The notes beneath the pieces were generated by a model. It did no database searches. It had not been told where the DNA came from and saw only the letters and a list, made by a program, of their open reading frames with translations. A stretch of DNA of 64,000 bases, taken from contig NZ_FWFL01000009.1 in the NCBI RefSeq assembly GCF_900172295.1, forward strand, positions 1 to 64,000, given 5' to 3'. The position numbers and the translations under genes are program-made. Positions 38,053-45,794 of the stretch are shown here, one piece after another; position 1 is the stretch's first letter, and every line of letters begins with the position of its first letter. The stretch is from Roseovarius litorisediminis (GTDB taxonomy: Bacteria; Pseudomonadota; Alphaproteobacteria; Rhodobacterales; Rhodobacteraceae).

Positions 38053-38097
38053 GAAAATTCGCAGAATTTTCACCAGACGATTTTTCTGCGAAAAATC
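38053..38097. repeat. Two adjacent perfect palindromes between cobH and cobL
   Basis: GAAAATTC-GCA-GAATTTTC (38053-38071) is followed after seven bases by GATTTTTC-TGC-GAAAAATC (38079-38097). Both have eight-base arms and a three-base GCA/TGC centre. They fill the 57-bp gap before cobL. A third one lies just upstream of cobH (38745-38765). They may fold into RNA hairpins that adjust translation or mRNA stability, or be members of a dispersed repeat family. Confidence 0.8.
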
Positions 38098-38736
38098 TCA
38101 TTCAGCGCCCTCTGGAATTCCCACCGCCAACGCATTCACGGCAGCACTTGCAATCGCCGAGCCCCCGCGGCGTCCACGCAGGGCGACGTAGTTACATCCC
38201 CGTGGATTCGCGGCCAGTTCCGCCTTGGATTCGGCTGCACCGACAAATCCCACAGGGAAACCCAGGATCACCGCAGGTTTCGGCGCCCCTTGATCCAGCA
38301 GTTCCAGCAGATGGAACAGTGCCGTGGGAGCATTGCCGATGGCCACGACCGCCCCCTGCATATGGTCCGTCCACAGTTCAACCGCGGCAGCCGATCGTGT
38401 ATTGCCAATGCTTGCTGCGATGCCCGCCACACGAGGGTCGTTTAGGGTAACGATCACCTCGTTTTCGCGGGGCAGATAACGTCGGATAATCCCCGCTCCG
38501 ACCATTTCGCAATCGCACAGCACCGGGGCACCGGCCTGCAATGCCGCATGTCCTGCGGCGTAAATATCCTCGGAAAACGCCAGCCGGTCAGCCACCTCGA
38601 CCATGCCGCAGGCATGAATCAACCGGATCGCCAGTGCTTCCATTCCAGAACCGAACCGCTCCAGCCGCGCCTCTCGCCGAACAGTGGCAAAACTTTCAGC
38701 ATAAATAGACGAAGGGTTTTTTTCGTAAGGTCGCAT
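38098..38736 (-). CDS. cobH: Precorrin-8X methylmutase
   Basis: Moves the C11 methyl to C12 to give hydrogenobyrinic acid. The 212-residue protein has YEKNPSSIYAESF near the start, the catalytic His in LIHACGMVEVADRL, and VILGFPVGFVGAAESK. Start ATG 38736, with GGGGGT in front; a palindrome lies directly upstream of that site. Flanked by cbiX and cobL on the same strand. Confidence 0.95.
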   Translation of the reverse strand: MRPYEKNPSSIYAESFATVRREARLERFGSGMEALAIRLIHACGMVEVADRLAFSEDIYAAGHAALQAGAPVLCDCEMVGAGIIRRYLPRENEVIVTLNDPRVAGIAASIGNTRSAAAVELWTDHMQGAVVAIGNAPTALFHLLELLDQGAPKPAVILGFPVGFVGAAESKAELAANPRGCNYVALRGRRGGSAIASAAVNALAVGIPEGAE

Positions 38737-38744
38737 CAGACCCC

Positions 38745-38765
38745 CGATTTTTCGCAGAAAAATCG
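38745..38765. repeat. Perfect palindrome just upstream of cobH
   Basis: CGATTTTTC-GCA-GAAAAATCG has nine-base arms, the same core as the 38079-38097 copy. It starts eight bases before the cobH ATG and adjoins the GGGGG ribosome site, so a hairpin could influence cobH initiation. It overlaps no gene: the chelatase reading frame ends at 38775. Confidence 0.8.
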
Positions 38766-38774
38766 TTCCACCCG

Positions 38775-39989
38775 TCACACCCGGTTCTTACGTGCGCTTT
38801 CCGGCCCGTGAGGGTGGTCAGCATGCGGATATTCTGGGTGATCGTGATCATGATGGTGGTGATGAGCATGATCATGACCGTGGTCATGATGATGGTGGTG
38901 ATGGTGGTGCCTTTGGGCCTCAAGCCGACAAAGGCCGGTGCAGAATGTATCGCAAAGCTTGCAATCTTCGACATTCGAACCGGGTGCCGAGGCGCCCTGC
39001 CCTTCGACATGGTGGTGATGGCTTTCCTGCACGGCGCCCACCTCGGTCTCGAATCCCAGCACTTGCGTGCGATATTTGCACATCACGCAGGTCGGCGGCG
39101 GTACGGCGCCAAAGGCCGGATGACCGGCCCGTTCATCGGCTGTGATTTCCCGAACTTCCTCACCCTCGATAGCCAGAATCTGGGTCCGATAGGCGCAGGT
39201 CCCGCAATTGGGCGGCGGCACTGCCCCCACCTGTTCGGTCACCCGTTCGGCAAAGGTTTCCAGCACTTTCGGGTGATCGCCCAGATAGCCCGCCTTTACG
39301 AACTGGATATCCGGGTATTCGGCGGCGACCTTGTCGGTAAAGCCATAAATCCGGTCAATCAGGATGCCCGAGAACAGGAAATACGGGAACACGATCACCC
39401 GGTCATATCCCAGCCGGGTAACATGTTCCAAACAGGGCTCGACCAGCGGGAAGGTCACCCCGGAATAACCCACCTCGCACCAGCCAAAGCCCATACCTTC
39501 CTGCAGCATACGTGCAATCTTGGACACGTTGCTGTTGGCATCCGGGTCCGACGCACCGCGCCCAATGACCACAAGGCAGGTGTCATGCAGGGCAACTTCG
39601 CCCAGTTCTTCATTGGCCAGGTCCAGTGCTTCGCGCACCCGCGCGCCCGCGGCGGCGATCATCTTGGGATCCACGCCCAGCTCACGGCCATAGCTGACCT
39701 CGATGCCATGCTTGGCAGCATAGGTGTTCAGCACGGTTGGGATATCATTTTTGGAATGCATCGCTGCAAACAGCATGCCAGGGACGGCCAGAATACGGTC
39801 GCATCCCTTTTCGCGCAACTTGTCCAGACCGTCGCGGATGACCGGATTGGCAAATTCCAGATAGCCATACTCCATCTCCCAGCCTTCGGGCAGGTAGGGC
39901 GGCAGCTTCTGGGCCAGCGTCGCAAATTCATCCACCGCACTTTGCGACCGCGAACCATGCCCGCAGATCATTACACCGGTCTTGGTCAT
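38775..39989 (-). CDS. cbiX: CbiX-like sirohydrochlorin chelatase with CxxC repeats and His-rich tail
   Basis: A 404-residue class II chelatase that would insert cobalt, though in an aerobic pathway its role is less clear. The core (1-250) has ICGHGSR (His11) and AMHSKND (His78). Two repeats GAVPPPxCxxCxYRTQ follow (254-277 and 293-316), then a Cys cluster at 343-354 (Cys343, 346, 350, 354) and a run of His/Asp from residue 361. Long CbiX forms with such a tail bind metal or an Fe-S cluster. AGGAGG precedes ATG 39989. First enzyme of the leftward B12 operon. Confidence 0.9.
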   Translation of the reverse strand: MTKTGVMICGHGSRSQSAVDEFATLAQKLPPYLPEGWEMEYGYLEFANPVIRDGLDKLREKGCDRILAVPGMLFAAMHSKNDIPTVLNTYAAKHGIEVSYGRELGVDPKMIAAAGARVREALDLANEELGEVALHDTCLVVIGRGASDPDANSNVSKIARMLQEGMGFGWCEVGYSGVTFPLVEPCLEHVTRLGYDRVIVFPYFLFSGILIDRIYGFTDKVAAEYPDIQFVKAGYLGDHPKVLETFAERVTEQVGAVPPPNCGTCAYRTQILAIEGEEVREITADERAGHPAFGAVPPPTCVMCKYRTQVLGFETEVGAVQESHHHHVEGQGASAPGSNVEDCKLCDTFCTGLCRLEAQRHHHHHHHHDHGHDHAHHHHHDHDHPEYPHADHPHGPESARKNRV

Positions 39990-39993
39990 GGGC

Positions 39994-40215
39994 TCAGGCC
40001 TCCTGCAATTCTTCGTCAGCCGTCTCATCCTCGGTCTGCGCCTCGGCGGCCGGCTTGCGGCCTTTCAGCCCGGCCCAAAGACCGATGGCAATCGCAGCGC
40101 CCAGGGCGGCAGCACCCAGCCAGTGACCATGGCCTGCCGCTTCGGCCATATGGCCCGGATGCGCCTTGGCTGCGGTGCCTGTCAGCAGGCTCAGAACGAT
40201 CATCGCGTATTTCAT
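39994..40215 (-). CDS. DUF6732-like small His-containing membrane protein
   Basis: A 73-residue protein with a signal-like hydrophobic start, an AHPGHM...GHGHW His motif at the mature N-terminus, one further helix and an acidic tail. Its length and position just before the chelatase suggest metal (cobalt) handling at the membrane. Known as DUF6732 in Rhodobacteraceae to the best of my recall. Start ATG 40215 after GGGGGG; an in-frame start at 40245 is less likely. Confidence 0.6.
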   Translation of the reverse strand: MKYAMIVLSLLTGTAAKAHPGHMAEAAGHGHWLGAAALGAAIAIGLWAGLKGRKPAAEAQTEDETADEELQEA

Positions 40216-40513
40216 CAGGGTCCCCCCGTCTTGCAGTTTCGACAACGGAAAAGGGAAAAGGCGATGCTACCCGCCCTGACGACTACACAAACCGGCCCCC
40301 GATATGGGTCAGCCCCGTTTCTGTACACCTTTCCGGCCCTTTGTCGGGCTTCGTCATTAAAGGGCTTATAGGCCCGGCTGGAATGCGGTGCAAACGAAGA
40401 AACGCCCCCGGCAACGCCGTTTCCGACATGTGCATCGTTGCACGTGACCTGCGCAGTCAAGGGTCTTACCGCATTCGGATCCGCGCCCTATGTCATGATC
40501 AAAGGAGATGATC
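40216..40513. other. Divergent promoter region of the B12 operon and the hydroquinone reductase
   Basis: About 300 bp that should carry the B12 operon promoter leftwards. I looked for a cobalamin riboswitch on the minus strand (GCCACTG box, AGCCAGGAGACC) and did not find one, so regulation may be by another route. A strong AAAGGAG is at 40500-40506 for the rightward gene. Confidence 0.5.
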
Positions 40514-41488
40514 ATGGGCCAACTGGTGAATGGTGTCTGGCAGGACACCTGGTATGACACTGAAAAGACAGAAGGTAAATTTGTCCGCGACGGCGCGAAA
40601 TTCCGCAACTGGATCACCGCCGACGGCAGCCCTGGCCCTTCGGGCAAGGGCGGCTTTGCCGCGCAATCCGGGCGGTACCATCTTTATGTCTCGCTTGCCT
40701 GCCCCTGGGCGCATCGCACGCTGATCTTCCGGGTACTCAAGGGGCTGGAGGATCATATTGGTGTCTCTGTCGTGCATCCCGACATGATGGGCGATGGCTG
40801 GACCTTTGACAGGGATTATGCTGGCGCAACCGGCGATACGCTTTACGGCCTGCCTTTCGCGCGCGACTTATATCTCAAGGCCGATCCTGAAATTTCGGGG
40901 CGCGTCACCGTGCCCATCCTTTGGGACAAAGAGCGTGAAACCATCGTGTCCAACGAATCGTCCGAGATCATCCGCATGTTCAATTCGGCATTCAATGATC
41001 TGACGGGCAACTCCGACGATTACTGGCCGCAGGACCTGCGCGACGACATCGAAGCGGTTAACACCCGCGTCTACGACACCGTCAACAATGGCGTCTACAA
41101 GGCCGGGTTCGCCACCACGCAAAAGGCCTATGACGCCGCCGTGCATCCGCTTTTCGACAGCCTTGACTGGCTGGAACAGCATTTGGCCAAAAACCGCTAC
41201 CTGGTGGGCGACAAGATAACCGAAGCCGACTGGCGTCTTTTTACCACTCTGATCCGGTTCGATAAGGTCTATCACCTGCACTTTAAATGCAATCGCGCAC
41301 GGATCGTCGATTATCCCAATCTGTGGGGCTACCTGCGTGAACTCTATCAATGGCCGGGCGTGGCGGGCACCGTGAATTTCGATCACATCGTGCGCCACTA
41401 TCACTACAGCCATGACACGATAAACCCGAACCGGATTATCCCGATCAACCCCGACCCGGATTTCGACGCGCCACATGGGCGCGGCTAA
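40514..41488 (+). CDS. Glutathionyl-hydroquinone reductase (GST Xi class, YqjG-like)
   Basis: A 324-residue glutathione transferase relative. The catalytic motif CPWAHR (Cys about 57) and the long N-terminal and C-terminal extensions are those of YqjG/EcM4, which removes glutathione from glutathionyl-hydroquinones. Start 40514, because ATG 40508 directly abuts the AAAGGAG. It ends DFDAPHGRG. It stands apart from its neighbours. Confidence 0.93.
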   Translation: MGQLVNGVWQDTWYDTEKTEGKFVRDGAKFRNWITADGSPGPSGKGGFAAQSGRYHLYVSLACPWAHRTLIFRVLKGLEDHIGVSVVHPDMMGDGWTFDRDYAGATGDTLYGLPFARDLYLKADPEISGRVTVPILWDKERETIVSNESSEIIRMFNSAFNDLTGNSDDYWPQDLRDDIEAVNTRVYDTVNNGVYKAGFATTQKAYDAAVHPLFDSLDWLEQHLAKNRYLVGDKITEADWRLFTTLIRFDKVYHLHFKCNRARIVDYPNLWGYLRELYQWPGVAGTVNFDHIVRHYHYSHDTINPNRIIPINPDPDFDAPHGRG

Positions 41489-41878
41489 AGCATTTCGGCG
41501 CCGCCCTCGTCCAGCGGCAATCCCTTGTCACAAACTTGCCCCCGGCGTTCCGGGGCTCGGGGCGAGTGAACTTGCAATTGAAACAAGGGTCGCTCTGTGT
41601 CCTTGGCTTCACAATTGAAACCAAACCTGAAAAGCATGGCTAAATGACCGCTTTGAGCCCTTTCCAGCTGTTGCTTACTCCCTGCAACATTCGTCGCGAA
41701 GCAGTGAGAGCTTGCTTTCGCAGAAAGACACAAATCTCCTGCTATAAAATGATTGAATAGATCACTTGGCGGAAGCCGGAACATCCCGGCCGGCTGCCGC
41801 AACCTGAGCCAGACGGTGCATGCTTGAGACCCACCAAAGCTGGGCATACACTTGCAATTGTTTTCAGTCGGGGTTGCG
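41489..41878. other. 390-bp stretch without a recognised gene
   Basis: Between the hydroquinone reductase gene and the membrane methyltransferase. An open frame on the minus strand (41485-41847) has no protein-like character. No repeat or RNA fold was recognised. It may be the left end of a later insertion. Confidence 0.45.
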
Positions 41879-42598
41879 ATGTCAGCGCAAAGGGAAAGTC
41901 AAAGTTCAGCTCAATCTATATCCCATCTCCGGTGGATGAGATTGGTCGTGGTGTATTTCCTCATCCCGCTGATTTTATTGGTCTGCGGCGGGGACCTCGG
42001 TTGGTGGCAGGCGTGGCTCTATTCCCTTCTGATCGTTGCGGCTGGCATTGGTGGGCGTCTGTGGGCGGAACAGCGGCATCCCGGGTTGACCGCCGAACGA
42101 CAAAATATTGAGAATTACCAAAATGCAAAAGCCTGGGACAAAGTGCTCGCGCCACTGATGGCGGTGAGTATCGTATTCCCCCTTGTCATCGTCGCAGGGC
42201 TGGACCACCGTTACCATTGGTCTCCCGAATTTCCGTTATGGGTCAATGCCGTTGGCTTCATCTTGATCTCGCTTGGATATTTTTTAGGGGCATGGTCATT
42301 GGCCGAGAACCGCTTTTTCTACAGTGTGGTGCTCGTTCAGACGGATCGGGGACATGTGGTATGTGACAGTGGTCCGTATCGGTTTGTGCGGCATCCGGCC
42401 TATGCGGGAAGTATCTTCCCGTTGTTCGGCATTGTTCTTGCTCTGGATTCGGTTTGGACCCTGTTTCCTGTGGCTGCGGCGACAATCATCACGGTACTCA
42501 GAACGGTACTTGAAGACCGAACCCTGCAAGAAGAGTTGCCGGGCTATCGCGACTATGCACGTCGTGTGCGCTATCGGTTGCTTCCCGGGATATTCTGA
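41879..42598 (+). CDS. Isoprenylcysteine/phospholipid methyltransferase-like membrane protein
   Basis: A 239-residue integral membrane protein with five to six helices. The C-terminal signature GPYRFVRHPAYAGSIFPLFG and LEDRTLQEELPGYRDYARRVRYRLLPGIF is that of the ICMT/PEMT superfamily, SAM-dependent methylases of lipids or lipidated cysteine. Start 41879 follows a weak GGGG; a TTG start at 41852 is possible. It lies next to an archaeal-type SAM synthetase, which may supply its methyl donor. Confidence 0.85.
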   Translation: MSAQRESQSSAQSISHLRWMRLVVVYFLIPLILLVCGGDLGWWQAWLYSLLIVAAGIGGRLWAEQRHPGLTAERQNIENYQNAKAWDKVLAPLMAVSIVFPLVIVAGLDHRYHWSPEFPLWVNAVGFILISLGYFLGAWSLAENRFFYSVVLVQTDRGHVVCDSGPYRFVRHPAYAGSIFPLFGIVLALDSVWTLFPVAAATIITVLRTVLEDRTLQEELPGYRDYARRVRYRLLPGIF

Positions 42599-42684
42599 GC
42601 ATCCGGAATGATAGGCGCCCCGGATCACGGGTGACGGTCAGCCGGGAAAGCAGTGCACCGCCTGACAGGGGCGTGCACGGGCAT

Positions 42685-42712
42685 ATTCTCTTAGGGGCTG
42701 GAACCCGAGAAT
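42685..42712 (+). repeat. Nested hairpin upstream of the SAM synthetase
   Basis: ATTCTC (42685-42690) pairs with GAGAAT (42707-42712), and inside it GGG (42694-42696) pairs with CCC (42704-42706), leaving a TTA bulge on one side. It lies 58 bp before the start of the archaeal-type SAM synthetase. It does not match SAM-II, or SAM/SAH riboswitch consensus sequences that I know. Confidence 0.35.
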
Positions 42713-42769
42713 GCAGACCTTGCCCAACAACCTGTATGGCCGGAACGGTTTTTGTAGTACTCAGAAAAT

Positions 42770-43987
42770 ATGAAGCCGACGGTCACGACACTTGATACGC
42801 CTGAAGTGGAAACGCTCGACGTGGAAATTGTCGAGCGCAAAGGCCTTGGGCACCCGGACAGCATTTGCGACGCCATTGCCGAACAATTCAGCCTTTCGCT
42901 TTGCCGTTTCTATCTGGATCGGTTCGGCCTCGTACTTCACCACAACGTCGACAAGGCGCTATTGTGGGGCGGTAGCGCACGCCCGGCTTTCGGCGGCGGC
43001 GAAGTGAAACAGCCTTTCGAGTTCTTTGTTGCGGGGCGCGCCACGGCCGAGTTCAAGGGCATCAAGGTGCCGGTCGAGAAATTGTTCCATGAAGCCGCAA
43101 CGACCTGGCTGCGGCAGCATATGCACGCCCTCGACCCGACAACAGACGCGGTTTTCCATACTTTGACGAGGTCCGGTTCACCCGATCTGGTCGATCTGTT
43201 CCTGCGTCAACGTTCAGAGGGGGTTGCGCTGGCGAATGACACATCCCTCGGCGTCGGTTACGCGCCGCTGAGCGAGTTGGAAACGATCGTTTTGCGGCTA
43301 GAGCAGCATCTGAACTCACCATCTGTCAAAGCGGCCCATCCAGAGATCGGCGAAGACATAAAGATCATGGGCGTCCGAAATGCTGGCATCATCCAGCTGA
43401 CGATCGGTTGTGCGTTCGTCGATCGTTTTGTTTCAGGCCTGCATGAATATTGCGCGGCAAAAACGCGTGTCGCTGAGATGGCCATGCAAATTGGCAGGCG
43501 CTTCACCGACAGGGACATCGTGGTCAACGTCAACGCGGCCGACAACGTGGCCACTGAGAGTGTTTTTATGACTGTGACCGGAACGTCAGCGGAATCGGGC
43601 GACGATGGCGAAGCCGGGCGCGGAAACAGGGCAAACGGATTGATCACACCCTATCGCCCAATGACCATGGAATCGATCGCTGGCAAGAACCCGATCACCC
43701 ATGTTGGAAAACTCTACAATCTCGCCGCTGGGCTGGTCGCGCATGCACTTGTGGAAGAGATACCGGATGTCATCGAAGCACAGTGCTTCCTGGTCAGCGA
43801 GATCGGCAGGCCGGTCAACGAACCTCAGGCAGTGGATATCAAGTTGCGGCTGCGCGATCCTGCCCGGATGCCGGATGCACGACACTTCGCGCAAGAAATA
43901 GCCGCGGATCAAATCTCTCGCCTTGATCAGATATGGTTACAGTCGTTGAACGGCGAGATTGGTTTCAATCGCTGGCCCCTGAAATAG
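42770..43987 (+). CDS. Archaeal-type S-adenosylmethionine synthetase
   Basis: A 405-residue enzyme that would make SAM from methionine and ATP. It is the archaeal type (PF01941), not bacterial MetK: VERKGLGHPDSICDAIAEQ at the front (GHPDSICD at 27-34), NDTSLGVGYAPLSELE, and the loop GDDGEAGRGNRANGLITPYRP with MTMESIAGKNPITHVGKLYN. Full length and intact. Archaeal-type copies in bacteria are sporadic and are usually transferred. The bacterial metK is not in the window. Start ATG 42770 has only a weak ribosome site. The neighbour is a membrane methylase. Confidence 0.93.
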   Translation: MKPTVTTLDTPEVETLDVEIVERKGLGHPDSICDAIAEQFSLSLCRFYLDRFGLVLHHNVDKALLWGGSARPAFGGGEVKQPFEFFVAGRATAEFKGIKVPVEKLFHEAATTWLRQHMHALDPTTDAVFHTLTRSGSPDLVDLFLRQRSEGVALANDTSLGVGYAPLSELETIVLRLEQHLNSPSVKAAHPEIGEDIKIMGVRNAGIIQLTIGCAFVDRFVSGLHEYCAAKTRVAEMAMQIGRRFTDRDIVVNVNAADNVATESVFMTVTGTSAESGDDGEAGRGNRANGLITPYRPMTMESIAGKNPITHVGKLYNLAAGLVAHALVEEIPDVIEAQCFLVSEIGRPVNEPQAVDIKLRLRDPARMPDARHFAQEIAADQISRLDQIWLQSLNGEIGFNRWPLK

Positions 43988-44469
43988 GGCGAAAACCACA
44001 CAAGGCAAAACCGCGATGGCATAGCAACTTGCCCTGGAGTTCACGACGAAATTTACAACGTTGGAACGACAGCTTTGTCCCGCTGACCGGACGCAACACA
44101 ATGCCGGGTCTCATCGGATTCGATTTTGTGGCAAGCGACAAAAAATGCGCCACCCGCCCGGGTCCCGGCAGTGTCGAAACAGTCGTCTTTTGTTTATCAA
44201 CCCAAGGCGCGGGAATGGCCCGGTTTCGTACAATTCGTACGTTTCGTACGTCGGCTGGCGTTTCTGACGCGGATCGCGTACGAAATTCACGTACGTTTCG
44301 TACGCTTCGTACGAAACCCGGCGTCCATTTTCCAACGGCGAATCCCTTGACGCCCAGGCTCTTTGCGCCTAAAGACCGCGAGATCGGAATTCCGGGCGCT
44401 GCCTCTGGCGGTGCCCATTTATATTGAGAGGGGCGCCGCCGCCCCTTCAGCAAAGACGAGGATGAACCC
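43988..44469. other. 480-bp leader region of rpmB with GTAC repeats
   Basis: Between the SAM synthetase and rpmB. The 44224-44317 part carries repeated TTCGTACG units (see next entry). The part before it (43988-44220) shows no recognised gene; frames there have only chance-like translations. Confidence 0.6.
44224..44317. repeat. GTAC repeats phased at 9 bp
   Basis: Unit TTCGTACG(T). GTAC occurs at 44228, 44237 and 44246, then at 44278, 44291, 44300 and 44309. Within each block the spacing is 9 bp and the two blocks are 45 bp apart (five units), so they are in phase. The whole is an imperfect inverted repeat. It sits about 150 bp before rpmB. Possible roles are a regulator-binding array or a decayed tandem repeat. 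Confidence 0.75.
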
Positions 44470-44760
44470 ATGTCGCGCCGCTGCGAACTGACCGGAATAG
44501 GCCCCATGGTTGGCAACAACAACAGCCACGCCAACAATAAAACCAGACGTCGGTATCTGCCGAACCTGAATGATGTGACCCTGCAGTCCGAAACCCTGAA
44601 CCGTGGTATCAAGCTGCGGATCACGGCAAAGGCGCTGCGCAGCGTTGATCATCGGGGCGGGCTGGACGCGTACCTTGCAAAGGCCAAAGATACCGAACTG
44701 TCGGCGAACGCGCTGAAAGTAAAGAAAGAAATCGCCAAAGCTCAGGTCGCTACTGCCTGA
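44470..44760 (+). CDS. rpmB: 50S ribosomal protein L28
   Basis: A 96-residue large-subunit protein with [29 protein letters not shown] and the conserved [11 protein letters not shown] region. No zinc-Cys pairs beyond the first Cys, so a Cys-minus type. A terminator follows. Its long leader with GTAC repeats suggests tight control. Confidence 0.97.
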   Translation: MSRRCELTGIGPMVGNNNSHANNKTRRRYLPNLNDVTLQSETLNRGIKLRITAKALRSVDHRGGLDAYLAKAKDTELSANALKVKKEIAKAQVATA

Positions 44761-44786
44761 TACGGTCTTTCTTTGACGGGAATTTC

Positions 44787-44824
44787 AAACAGCCCTGCCA
44801 GACCGGCAGGGCTGTTTCCTTTTG
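44787..44824 (+). terminator. Rho-independent terminator after rpmB
   Basis: Thirteen-pair stem AAACAGCCCTGCC / GGCAGGGCTGTTT with a five-base loop (44800-44804), followed by CCTTTT. Very strong. Confidence 0.95.
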
Positions 44825-44866
44825 TCGCTTTCCTCTTGCCGAAAGGCGTGCCTATATCGGCTTGAG

Positions 44867-45214
44867 ATGAAACTGATGCGTCCATATCTGGGGTTTGCCC
44901 TTTGCCTGATGCTGGCCATCACCAGCCATTCAGCGGCTGTCGCACGCGGTGCGCCAGGCCCGGCAGGTCAGATGGTTCTGTGCACAGGCACGGGCCCGGT
45001 GACTGTTCTGGTTGATGCGCAAGGACAGCCCACAGGTGCCGTTCATATCTGCCCCGACTATGCGCTTGCGCTTTTTGCGGCGTTGGATTCGCCAGCGGCT
45101 TTGCCGCTCTATTTCGCAAACAGCACTCTGCTTCATACTATTGAAATCAAACCGGAAATCGAAATTTTCGAACGCCCTGCATTCCAGGCGCGCGCGCCAC
45201 CTTTGGCTTCCTGA
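44867..45214 (+). CDS. Small secreted protein before PCuAC (DUF2946-like)
   Basis: A 115-residue protein with a signal peptide (hydrophobic to about residue 24, cleavage near AVARG) and two conserved Cys (LCTGTGP, ICPDYAL). Its place 46 bp before a PCuAC copper chaperone matches DUF2946-like partners in copper delivery. The identity is tentative. Start ATG 44867. Confidence 0.6.
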   Translation: MKLMRPYLGFALCLMLAITSHSAAVARGAPGPAGQMVLCTGTGPVTVLVDAQGQPTGAVHICPDYALALFAALDSPAALPLYFANSTLLHTIEIKPEIEIFERPAFQARAPPLAS

Positions 45215-45260
45215 TCACATTTTTCCCCTTCAAAGCAGTTCAACAATAAGGAGAGGCGCA

Positions 45261-45734
45261 ATGTCTTTCAAATCAACCGTCCTAGCCGCCATGACAGCCG
45301 CCACACTTGCCTTGCCCGCCTTCGCGCAAGATATCATGATCCTCGATTCCTATGCCCGCAGTGCCTCACCCGTGGCAAAATCCGGGGCAGCCTTTCTGGT
45401 GATCGAAAACCGCTCGGATCAGGATGACCGGCTGATCGGCGTGGCATCGCCGGCGGCCAAACTGGTTCAAATGCACACCCACACGCAAAACAGCGAAGGC
45501 GTGATGCAGATGCGCCATGTTAAAGAAGGATTTGCCCTGCCCGGTGAAGGCATGATCATGATGGAGCGGGGTGGTAACCATGTGATGTTCATGGGGCTTA
45601 ACGTCCCTTTCAAACAAGGCGACCTGATCCCGCTGACCCTGACGTTTGAAAAGGCGGGTGATATCAAGGTCGAGGTGCCCGTGGATCTGGAGCGCCAACC
45701 CGGCATGGGCCACAAACACAAGAACACTGAATAA
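45261..45734 (+). CDS. PCuAC family copper chaperone
   Basis: A 157-residue periplasmic protein with a signal peptide (to about AFAQ, residue 22). The copper-binding set of Met and His is visible in VQMHTHTQNSEGVMQMRHV and GGNHVMFMGL. These proteins deliver Cu(I) to cytochrome oxidase. AAGGAGAGG precedes ATG 45261. Confidence 0.9.
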   Translation: MSFKSTVLAAMTAATLALPAFAQDIMILDSYARSASPVAKSGAAFLVIENRSDQDDRLIGVASPAAKLVQMHTHTQNSEGVMQMRHVKEGFALPGEGMIMMERGGNHVMFMGLNVPFKQGDLIPLTLTFEKAGDIKVEVPVDLERQPGMGHKHKNTE

Positions 45735-45739
45735 GACAG

Positions 45740-45782
45740 AAGGTTCCTCCTCGGGCGGCGCTGCCGCCGTCGTCGAAACCTT
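45740..45782. terminator. Long hairpin between pcuAC and the sirtuin gene
   Basis: Outer arms AAGGTT (45740-45745) and AACCTT (45777-45782); inner GGCGGC (45754-45759) and GCCGCC (45763-45768). It has no T-run, so it is a hairpin barrier rather than a classical terminator, between convergent genes. Confidence 0.5.
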
Positions 45783-45794
45783 TGGGCGCCCGAC

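Noticed and set aside
38808..40511. Plus-strand open frame of 567 codons, starting with a Met/Val-rich stretch
   Set aside because: It is the complement of the chelatase and its His-rich tail; the odd composition comes from the His codons.
40216..40513. Cobalamin riboswitch upstream of the B12 operon
   Set aside because: No B12 box or GCCACTG core could be found on the minus strand.
41485..41847. Minus-strand open frame of 120 codons
   Set aside because: No protein-like features and no ribosome site; treated as noncoding.
42599..42769. SAM-II or SAM/SAH riboswitch before the SAM synthetase
   Set aside because: The known core sequences (for example ACGGCTTCCTG) are absent.
44206..44340. Repeated FRT/FVR peptide frames, or a CRISPR
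   Set aside because: The peptides arise from reading the GTAC repeats in each frame. The units are 9 bp with no unique spacers, so not a CRISPR.
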